From: 2-02-FULL-48-14 sp041645035
Lineage (GTDB): Bacteria > Patescibacteriota > Gracilibacteria > UBA1369 > 2-02-FULL-48-14
Length of the DNA stretch: 46,880 nucleotides
NCBI GenBank assembly: GCA_041645035.1
Contig: JBAZQU010000007.1
Location: 1 to 46,880 of the forward strand
Direction: 5' to 3'
The notes beneath the pieces were generated by a model. It did not search any database and was not told where the DNA came from. It saw only the letters and a list, made by a program, of their open reading frames with translations. This document shows positions 30,522 through 36,139 of the stretch, one piece after another; the stretch's first letter is position 1, and each line of letters begins with the position of its first letter. The position numbers and the translations under genes were made by a program.

Positions 30522-30541
30522 ATTATTAAACATTTAATAAT
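30522..30541. repeat. Element palindrome copy 2
   Basis: ATTATTAAA-CA-TTTAATAAT, 9-bp arms. Intergenic, in the 830-bp block. Confidence 0.8.
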
Positions 30542-30591
30542 TCGGGGGCGGTTTTTGGCGGATTCCGCTGCTTGTTTATGGATTTTGCCAT

Positions 30592-30703
30592 ACGAAATAC
30601 TATTTCGTGTTTGTTTCGCTAAATTTCGTTTTCGTTTCGTAAAACGAAATACAGGTTTGTTTCAGGTTACAGTTTTTAACCTTCATTTCGTATAGGCGAA
30701 ATG
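30592..30703. repeat. Cluster of CGAAAT inverted repeats
   Basis: ACGAAATA-C-TATTTCGT (30592-30608), TTTCGT-AAA-ACGAAA (30635-30649) and CATTTCG-N6-CGAAATG (30684-30703), with further TTTCG units between. Spaced repeats of one short motif look like iterons or an array of regulator sites. Confidence 0.6.
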
Positions 30704-30764
30704 CAGTCATCAGGTTAAAGGACTAGCTTGAAAAGTCTCTATTTTGGCTCGGAACACGGATTAT

Positions 30765-30780
30765 TATTAAATATTTAATA
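30765..30780. repeat. Element palindrome copy 3
   Basis: TATTAAATATTTAATA, perfect 16-bp palindrome of the same family. Confidence 0.75.
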
Positions 30781-30795
30781 GTTTGAAGAGGCGGA

Positions 30796-31061
30796 TGTCG
30801 TTTTTCTCATTTTTGTCGCCAAAGCACCCTCTTTTGTCGCTTTTGTGTCGTTTGGCGACACTCGGGTTAGTTACAGAGTAGCTTTTAGAAGGTTGCTGTC
30901 GTTTTTGCAATATATGTTTTCAGGTTTGATGTCGTTTTGTGGAAAGTCTGCTTACAGGTTGAGCTTTTTAAGAAGAAAGCCCTATTTAGCCTTACTACAA
31001 GCTAAAAACTCCCCCTTTCTATTTGAGTGGGGGGGGGTGGCATTTTGGCAGAAAAACGACA
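30796..31061. repeat. TGTCGTTTT repeats
   Basis: TGTCGTTTTT at 30796 and 30897, TGTCGTTTTG at 30930, and the reverse complement AAAAACGACA at 31052-31061. TTTTGTCGC also occurs at 30811 and 30832, and GTGTCG-N5-CGACAC at 30845. Confidence 0.55.
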
Positions 31062-31114
31062 TGAAATAAGCTGTTTCTTGCTATAAAAAGGCTCCATCTT
31101 GTCCCCATATCCCA

Positions 31115-31144
31115 ATTATTAAAATTTTAATAATCTGCTATGAT
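31115..31144 (+). promoter_or_regulatory. Element palindrome copy 4 with promoter of Excalibur gene
   Basis: A perfect 20-bp palindrome ATTATTAAAATTTTAATAAT (31115-31134) abuts an extended -10 TGCTATGAT (31136-31144). The ATG at 31151 would be the transcription start, giving a leaderless mRNA. The palindrome occupies the -35/spacer zone, so a protein bound there would activate or block this promoter. Confidence 0.6.
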
Positions 31145-31150
31145 TCGCGT

Positions 31151-31741
31151 ATGGGTGAACTTTTCATCGTAATGATTTTGGTCTCGCCGATTCTGCTTGT
31201 AGCTGGATTAATAAAACCGAATTTGTTTAGAAAGCTGTTTGGGAAAGTACCAACCAGAATCGCTGTAGCAAAGCTTTCAGGGGGTTTATTCGCTGTTAGC
31301 TTCGTGGGAGCTGGAATGACATTGGAACCGATTGACCCGATTAAAGAAGCTGACTCTGCTTATATCGAAAGTACTCCAACTGAAGAGACACTTGTTCTCC
31401 CTCTACTTGAGAAGACTGTACTTGAAGAAGAGGAGGAACCCGAGGAAAACGCGCCGAAAAATGAGCCAGTTTTACCCGACACTTCTACGAAGGAAATAGA
31501 GCCAGAGGTGGAAGTGCCCGAAGAAGAATACATCTACATCCCTCCAGTCGTTGAGCCAACTCCCCAAGAAGCTGCTCCAGCTACCCCAAGCTATATCTGC
31601 TCGTACAATGCTTACAACTGCACCGATTTTTCTAATTGGTACGAAGCTAATGAGGTCTACAACTACTGTATTTCAATAGGTGCGGGCGACATCCACGATC
31701 TTGACCGAGATAATGACGGAGCTTGTGACAGCTTAAAGTGA
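31151..31741 (+). CDS. Membrane protein with Excalibur-type calcium-binding domain
   Basis: 196 residues. The N-terminal helix (FIVMILVSPILLVAGLI) and a second hydrophobic stretch (SGGLFAVSFVGAGM) anchor it. A long Glu/Pro-rich spacer (about 75-145) follows. The C-terminal 45 residues match the Excalibur pattern: YNCTDFSNWYEANEVYNYC, then DLDRDNDGACDSL, the DxDxDGxxC calcium loop. Excalibur domains are typical of exported proteins and nucleases but carry no activity themselves. The stalk layout suggests display outside the membrane. It is the first gene to the right of the non-coding block. A palindrome copy follows its stop. Confidence 0.75.
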   Translation: MGELFIVMILVSPILLVAGLIKPNLFRKLFGKVPTRIAVAKLSGGLFAVSFVGAGMTLEPIDPIKEADSAYIESTPTEETLVLPLLEKTVLEEEEEPEENAPKNEPVLPDTSTKEIEPEVEVPEEEYIYIPPVVEPTPQEAAPATPSYICSYNAYNCTDFSNWYEANEVYNYCISIGAGDIHDLDRDNDGACDSLK

Positions 31742-31742
31742 G

Positions 31743-31760
31743 TTATTAAAAGTTTAATAA
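31743..31760. repeat. Element palindrome copy 5
   Basis: TTATTAAA-AG-TTTAATAA, starting right after the Excalibur gene stop; its last base is the A of the ATG of the 29-codon frame at 31760. Confidence 0.75.
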
Positions 31761-31849
31761 TGAACAACGAAGACAAAAAGAAAGATGCTGAAACTAAACT
31801 GTTTGGCTTAAAAATCACTGTGAAATATGAAGTCGTACAAAGACTATAA
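31760..31849 (+). CDS. Possible 29-residue leader peptide
   Basis: A short frame (MNNEDKKKDAETKLFG...) beginning at the end of palindrome copy 5 and overlapping the next gene's start (31827) by 23 nt in another frame. The composition is charged. It could be a small regulatory peptide that couples translation to the next gene, or chance. No Shine-Dalgarno. Confidence 0.3.
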   Translation: MNNEDKKKDAETKLFGLKITVKYEVVQRL

Positions 31850-32510
31850 AAAACAGCATTTTCAAGTTGTTACAGACCCTAAGACAGGAGCCATTGCTTA
31901 CGAAATAGCACCAGCACTTCAGTTTTCAAGTGGCTACATGGTACATAAGCATACTTTTGATGAGACTGAAGGTGGATCACTTACTAAAATCGAGCTTTTT
32001 GCTCTTTTTAAGCCTAAAGTATTGCTGATCATAGAATCTGTAGCAAAGAAACTCAAACCCACTTCAGGCAAATTCAACCCAACTTGGGAGATTCACGAAC
32101 GCCCAGGACAAACCATACTCTATAAAACCCATGTTAAGTGGAATAAGTCACAAGTGAATATAAAGGCTTATACTTACGCCGAAAACAAAAAGAAATATTT
32201 TAAGTTGGAGCTAACTAGACAGAAGACCGATGGGATAGGTAGCAGAAAGCCTCTTGAGCCTATTAGGGCTTTGAATAGTCTAGGTGCGCTGATGAAACTC
32301 CTTACAGAGGATGCGCCTCCTATAGAGGGCTTGGCTCACGATACTTTTGACTTCATTGATCAATTTTTAGAGAAAGCAGAGAACCACTATGTTACCTATA
32401 ATTCGGCAAGTCAGTTGAGAAAGCTCAAGCAAGATAAGTTACGTAAAAATATACGATTCGGCTTTTCAGCAAGCCAAAAGGCGTTACTCTCACAGTATAT
32501 AATAGTATAG
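31827..32510 (+). CDS. Hypothetical protein of the element
   Basis: 227 residues, basic, soluble, no signal or membrane segment. The N-terminal half is strand-rich (KHTFDETEGGSLTKIELFAL), the middle has KTHVKWNKSQVNIKAYTYAE and the C-terminal part is helical and Lys/Arg-rich (SASQLRKLKQDKLRKNIRFG). This is the composition of a nucleic-acid-binding protein, but no motif supports a specific function. It overlaps the 29-residue frame upstream. No family recognised. Confidence 0.6.
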   Translation: MKSYKDYKKQHFQVVTDPKTGAIAYEIAPALQFSSGYMVHKHTFDETEGGSLTKIELFALFKPKVLLIIESVAKKLKPTSGKFNPTWEIHERPGQTILYKTHVKWNKSQVNIKAYTYAENKKKYFKLELTRQKTDGIGSRKPLEPIRALNSLGALMKLLTEDAPPIEGLAHDTFDFIDQFLEKAENHYVTYNSASQLRKLKQDKLRKNIRFGFSASQKALLSQYIIV

Positions 32511-32599
32511 GGCAATTCTTGTACACTATTGTTCCTAAACACTAGTATAAAAATAGGGGGTGCAGGGGGGGATTTAGCTTTTTCTACTTTTTTTACTTT

Positions 32600-33319
32600 T
32601 TATGTTTTTTCTACTTTCAAAAGTTCTTTCAGAATTTTACGAAGTTTAACCCCTTCCGACACTTCATTAGCGAGTCCAATGTTGTAGAGGTATACCCAGG
32701 AAAATAAATACTTGAAGTAAGCCTTGTCTTTCATCCCCATGACCAAGGAATTCTCAAGGTGGTCATAAAAGAAATTGCTCATAATGAGCGGCAGTTGCGC
32801 TGTTTCTAAGAGCTCTAACTGTTTAGAAGCAACGATCACTTCAGCCTCATTTTTATTGCAGATTTGAATTTTCCATAAATCCAGTTTGAAACAAAATTTC
32901 TTACACCCTTTAATGTCTTCCTCTTTAATGCCTTCAGCAGCAAAGAATCGAGAGCTTAAAGTTCCATCGATCTTTCTCAAGAAAGAATAAAAACTACGAT
33001 TGCTGCATCCAGCTTTCAATTCGTCAAAATCGTCTTGGACTCTGGAACCAGACAGATACTTTGCAACGAGGTTGAGAATAATCCTTGGCTTAAGTTTTGT
33101 ATCTCCAAGTGCAGTACCAGTAAATAGACCGAAGCGAGAAATCCTACAGCTGTTCCTGCAAGCCCTACATCTAAAAGACCAGTATGAATCGATAGTGACC
33201 TCTTTGCCTTCGCAACGTGGGCAGATTAAACCATCTTCAAAGCGAATTTCGTATAGTAGTTTTTCGGCTTCCACTATTCGCGAGTAATACTCATGTTTTT
33301 GTTTGTTAAGTAGCATCAT
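32600..33319 (-). CDS. IS1595-like zinc-ribbon protein without DDE domain
   Basis: 239 residues from ATG 33319 (a TTG start 27 nt upstream is possible). The N-terminal half looks like the start of IS1595/ISXO2-type transposases: a zinc ribbon with ICPRCEGKEV and FRCRACRNSC (two CxxC), then SRFGLFTGTALGDTKLKPR, where those proteins have the tGT.f motif. The catalytic DDE core expected afterwards is not visible; instead there is a helical C-terminal half. It is probably a domesticated DNA-binding protein and so a candidate regulator of the element. Flanking DNA shows no inverted-repeat ends of an IS. Confidence 0.6.
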   Translation of the reverse strand: MMLLNKQKHEYYSRIVEAEKLLYEIRFEDGLICPRCEGKEVTIDSYWSFRCRACRNSCRISRFGLFTGTALGDTKLKPRIILNLVAKYLSGSRVQDDFDELKAGCSNRSFYSFLRKIDGTLSSRFFAAEGIKEEDIKGCKKFCFKLDLWKIQICNKNEAEVIVASKQLELLETAQLPLIMSNFFYDHLENSLVMGMKDKAYFKYLFSWVYLYNIGLANEVSEGVKLRKILKELLKVEKT

Positions 33320-33356
33320 TGTAAAACTTTCAATTATTTCCGACAACGTCTGGGTA

Positions 33357-33392
33357 TTGGCGAAGTGCCAACATGGTAAAGTTTACTACCAT
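33357..33392. promoter_or_regulatory. Two adjacent inverted repeats
   Basis: TTGGC-GAAGT-GCCAA (33357-33371) followed directly by ATGGTA-N8-TACCAT (33373-33392), just upstream of the zinc-ribbon protein. They could be its operators. Confidence 0.4.
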
Positions 33393-33429
33393 GAGAGCAC
33401 TTGGGCGAGGTAATGAAAAATTTTATCTA

Positions 33430-34086
33430 TTAAATATTGGCGAAAACTATGAAGATGCCTACAGCCGTAAAAAGTAAGCTTAGACTTACACCGATTAGCC
33501 ATATTTTTTCCATGAGTCCAAATTGTTCTCCCGTGAACTTGAGGGCAAAAATGAGTTTCTTATTTTGTTTTATAATTTTTTTGTAGTGCTTAGTCATTTT
33601 TTTGTCTTTCTTGCCTTGAGCTTCTTTTAATTTAACCTTAATTTCTTCAATGAAATCGAGCTCGTTAAGTATTATTGCTTCTCGAATACCGCCTGTTATT
33701 GCTTTTGGGTGGTCGAGAGGTGCGTGGGATTCATTTAACAGATTATGTGCCTGAAACCATCTTCGTTCGATGTAAAAATAAATGTTAATAAAAAGATAGC
33801 CGACGAACACCCCTCCAAGTGTTAGGAAGATACCCGTTCTGAACCAGCAGTCATTAAATTTCTCAGATTGCAAAGCTCCTGTGGCACCAACTAACAAAAA
33901 AATGACGGTGAAATATTTGTGCATATAATCTCGCCATGATGTGAAGTTACTCATTGATAAATCCTCGAGTCGTTTCACATTTTCTCTCATTTTTGCCCCC
34001 TCCTTTTCGGCTTCTTGTTTAGATTTTTCTAGAGTTTCTCGACTTTCTTTGATGTACTTATCGGCGATGTCTTTGAATTCATTCAT
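33430..34086 (-). CDS. Hypothetical membrane protein with coiled coil
   Basis: 218 residues. The N-terminal 50 residues form a charged coiled coil (ESRETLEKSKQEAEKEGAKM). Membrane helices are at about 60-80 (YFTVIFLLVGATGALQ), 87-108 (TGIFLTLGGVFVGYLFINIY) and 193-215 (IWLIGVSLSLLFTAVGIFIV), with a charged cytoplasmic loop between. This is the layout of many small effector or sensor proteins, but no family is recognised. It is divergent in position from the tRNA-Tyr cargo and transcribed toward the zinc-ribbon gene. Confidence 0.6.
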   Translation of the reverse strand: MNEFKDIADKYIKESRETLEKSKQEAEKEGAKMRENVKRLEDLSMSNFTSWRDYMHKYFTVIFLLVGATGALQSEKFNDCWFRTGIFLTLGGVFVGYLFINIYFYIERRWFQAHNLLNESHAPLDHPKAITGGIREAIILNELDFIEEIKVKLKEAQGKKDKKMTKHYKKIIKQNKKLIFALKFTGEQFGLMEKIWLIGVSLSLLFTAVGIFIVFANI

Positions 34087-34266
34087 GGGTGATAAAATTT
34101 TTCATTATTTTGCCTGACTATTGTCTTTCAGTAAGGCCGTGTTGGCAAGTACCCTCTTCAACCCTGTAAGCACCCTTAAAAAGGCCATTGGTCAAATTAG
34201 TTACATTGTACTAACTCAGCAAAGGTCGGGGCTAATAGGGAAGATTACGGGCAAGGAGCGTTACAG

Positions 34267-34286
34267 ATTATTAAAAGTTTAATAAT
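34267..34286. repeat. Element palindrome copy 6
   Basis: ATTATTAAA-AG-TTTAATAAT, 9-bp arms, between the coiled-coil membrane protein gene and the cargo tRNA-Tyr. Confidence 0.8.
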
Positions 34287-34332
34287 TCACTCACCGTCCC
34301 TTAAAAGGAGCATTTTCAGTCTTGATTTACTA

Positions 34333-34417
34333 TGGTGGGCAGGGAAAGATTCGAACTTTCGAAGGCAGAGCCAGCGGATTTACAGTCCGCCCCATTTGGC
34401 CACTCTGGAACCTGCCC
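34333..34417 (-). tRNA. tRNA-Tyr (GTA), element-borne replacement copy
   Basis: 85 nt including encoded CCA (34333-34335). Acceptor GGGCAGG pairs with CCTGCCC, discriminator A, anticodon GTA at 34381-34383, long variable arm as in bacterial tRNA-Tyr. Its body equals the interrupted host copy except for acceptor position 4 (C for T) and the T-stem (GAAAG/CTTTC instead of GGGGG/CCCTC). The T-stem change removes the att core AATCCCT, so the copy should not be a target for the element's own recombinase. With the host gene cut, this is probably the working tRNA-Tyr of this locus. Confidence 0.95.
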
Positions 34418-34445
34418 ACATGTAAATACAAGTGTTTGCTTGGGG

Positions 34446-34473
34446 ATTATAACGAATCTTAGCCAAATCTCAA
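34446..34473 (-). promoter_or_regulatory. Promoter of element-borne tRNA-Tyr
   Basis: Minus strand: -35 TTGAGA (34468-34473), 16-bp spacer, -10 TATAAT (34446-34451). Nearly identical to the host tRNA-Tyr promoter (two differences in 35 nt). Confidence 0.8.
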
Positions 34474-34513
34474 CAAAAAGTTGAAAAAGTTTGCTACAAC
34501 GCAAAGAGAAGCT

Positions 34514-34957
34514 TCAGTCTTTCTTCTGAGAATTTACATACCTGCCGTCCATTATATCGCCAATTTTCTTAGCCAACTCAATTATTTCATTCAAAAGTTC
34601 ATCTAGAAGGCACTCTTTACCCTTAAACTGAATAGTCAATATACCTGTGTATTCTGGTGGCTTACCTTTTGAAGTAAAGGCTTTTTCGCCACCCAGGCCA
34701 TGAGCCAATATACGACGCTTGTTGTTTAGATCATGGAGGTAGCCCATCAGTTTTTCGTCTTTGATTCGTGGTTTTGCAGTGGCTATCATTTGTCCAAGCG
34801 TCATGTCGTCGAATAAATCATTCACTACATTCGGAACTGGATTTATTCCTTCCTGTATTAGGATTAGCCATTTTAATTTATCCTGAATTAGATTAATCCA
34901 ACCAAAGGAGACCCCATACTTGGCTGCGATTTCTGGATGTTCTTCAAGAGGAATCAT
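34514..34957 (-). CDS. HEPN-like protein, possible ribonuclease effector
   Basis: 147 residues, soluble and largely helical. KRRILAHGLGG contains R81-x4-H86, the Rx4-6H motif of HEPN ribonucleases, preceded by a polar LNNK turn as usual in that superfamily. HEPN proteins cut RNA in toxin-antitoxin, abortive-infection and CRISPR systems; others are inactive structural versions. It starts 1 nt after the stop of the membrane-protein gene, so the two are surely co-expressed. Its position beside the tRNA and recombinase end of a mobile element is where defence cargo often sits. The assignment is by motif only. Confidence 0.5.
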   Translation of the reverse strand: MIPLEEHPEIAAKYGVSFGWINLIQDKLKWLILIQEGINPVPNVVNDLFDDMTLGQMIATAKPRIKDEKLMGYLHDLNNKRRILAHGLGGEKAFTSKGKPPEYTGILTIQFKGKECLLDELLNEIIELAKKIGDIMDGRYVNSQKKD

Positions 34958-34958
34958 A

Positions 34959-35648
34959 CTATTCAGGTATATCGATATTCAGCTCAGTTTCCTCGACATT
35001 AAACAGTATCCGTTCCTTTTCGGTGTATTTTGCGCTACCCCAAGCAAAGAAAGGCCATCCTGCAGTCAGATTTATTGGTATAATTTTCCAACGAGTAGTA
35101 CGTCGAGCGAGAATGCGAGCCTTGGCCAGAAATTGAATAGTTTTCCTTCGAGTCTTCTGAAGATGCTCAATAGATTTGTCGACCGTAGATAGAAAGTCCT
35201 GAATAAATGTTTCTGGAGGCCATTCACCATCCACCCATTTGTTTTTGAAATAAACGAGACTGTCATCGGTAGATTCCATCAGTGCATTATAGTCTTTTAT
35301 GCTAATTTCAAAAAGAAAAACAGCTTCCATGAAGGCTGCCCGAATCGGTTTGAGGGAGTAACTTTCGTCAAAGTTCACAATGCTGAAGTGTGGAAAATAG
35401 TGGCATCTTGGTTGCAGGGGAAATCTTTCGCGAATGGCTTGAAGCTCTACTATGCTTCCATCCAGTGTTTCCAAAAATCTAGTTGCACAGTGATCCAAGT
35501 AAATGTGGTTCAGACGAGAACTGAGTCGGCGCTCGTAGAGGTTTTTCAAAGCAAAAGCTAAAACACCAAAAATATAAGTAAAAATTGCAGCCCAAAGACC
35601 ACCCAAGAAGGCATCACTTTTCAATAGTTCAGCTAAATTACTCATCAT
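34959..35648 (-). CDS. Membrane-anchored hypothetical protein paired with HEPN-like gene
   Basis: About 229 residues from ATG 35648 (MMSNLAEL); the longer frame adds 12 residues. One membrane helix lies near the N-terminus (SDAFLGGLWAAIFTYIFGVLA). The rest is cytoplasmic and helical with a charged segment (STVDKSIEHLQKTRRKTIQF) and a Trp-rich stretch (TAGWPFFAWGSAKY). No family recognised. It forms a two-gene operon with the HEPN-like gene. A membrane partner plus a nuclease-like partner recalls abortive-infection pairs, which is inference from layout. Confidence 0.6.
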   Translation of the reverse strand: MMSNLAELLKSDAFLGGLWAAIFTYIFGVLAFALKNLYERRLSSRLNHIYLDHCATRFLETLDGSIVELQAIRERFPLQPRCHYFPHFSIVNFDESYSLKPIRAAFMEAVFLFEISIKDYNALMESTDDSLVYFKNKWVDGEWPPETFIQDFLSTVDKSIEHLQKTRRKTIQFLAKARILARRTTRWKIIPINLTAGWPFFAWGSAKYTEKERILFNVEETELNIDIPE

Positions 35649-35860
35649 GGGTATCCTAGCTTTCAGGCATCTTCTAAACAACACTAATCCCCATCCTTAA
35701 TGCTGCATTGGCAACTTTGTGGCAAGTTTTTATACCCTTCTCGCCCCTACACGCACCTTAAAAAATGCTGCTGACGCACGAAGCATACTTTGTACTACCT
35801 TGAAGTTATGCGGGCTTCGTAGGGGAAGCTAGGGAAGAAATGAGGAAGCCCACAAGCGGA

Positions 35861-35878
35861 TTATTAAAATTTTAATAA
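35861..35878. repeat. Element palindrome copy 7
   Basis: TTATTAAAATTTTAATAA, perfect 18-bp palindrome, about 60 bp before the first gene of the recombinase operon. Confidence 0.8.
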
Positions 35879-35935
35879 CTTCCTTCCTTGCGTTTTACGG
35901 TTAGTGGCTATTTAATTCTCTTGTAATCAAGACCC

Positions 35936-36139
35936 ATGCCAAAGAAAAAAGGAACTTATGTCGTTGCAGCGGAACTTCGTGAAATGCCTTTGGAGGAGCG
36001 GTGTCAAAAATTGGCACGCTGGTTTTTTACACATATGAGGCACACTGAAACGGACGGTATACTCGTGGAAGAAGTTCACGAACTGGCAGGTTCTTCCCAC
36101 TTCCATGAAGAACCACCTTTGATTTACATCACTCCATGA
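35936..36139 (+). CDS. Small protein coupled to the serine recombinase
   Basis: 67 residues, basic N-terminus (PKKKGTYVV), helical middle (MPLEERCQKLARWFFTHMRH). Its stop overlaps the recombinase start (ATGA at 36136-36139), so the two are translationally coupled. Small proteins next to large serine recombinases often are directionality or accessory factors; that role here is inference. A -10-like TGTAAT at 35922 would make the mRNA almost leaderless. No family recognised. Confidence 0.65.
   Translation: MPKKKGTYVVAAELREMPLEERCQKLARWFFTHMRHTETDGILVEEVHELAGSSHFHEEPPLIYITP

Larger units (their letters stand above)
30321..31150. other. 830-bp non-coding repeat-rich block
   Basis: No supportable gene. 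Contents: inverted repeats able to fold an RNA (30345-30476), three copies of the element palindrome (30522, 30765, 31115), CGAAAT-type inverted repeats (30592-30703), TGTCGTTTT repeats (30796, 30897, 30930, and reversed at 31052), a hairpin GTGTCG/CGACAC (30845-30861) and a run of ten Gs near 31028. This density resembles a plasmid-type origin or a regulatory hub between divergent genes. Confidence 0.6.

Noticed and set aside
30592..30703. CRISPR array
   Set aside because: Repeats are short (6-10 bp), of mixed orientation and irregular spacing, with no cas genes; more like iterons or operator clusters.
34316..34504. 62-codon minus-strand frame
   Set aside because: It reads through the tRNA-Tyr gene and its promoter; chance frame.
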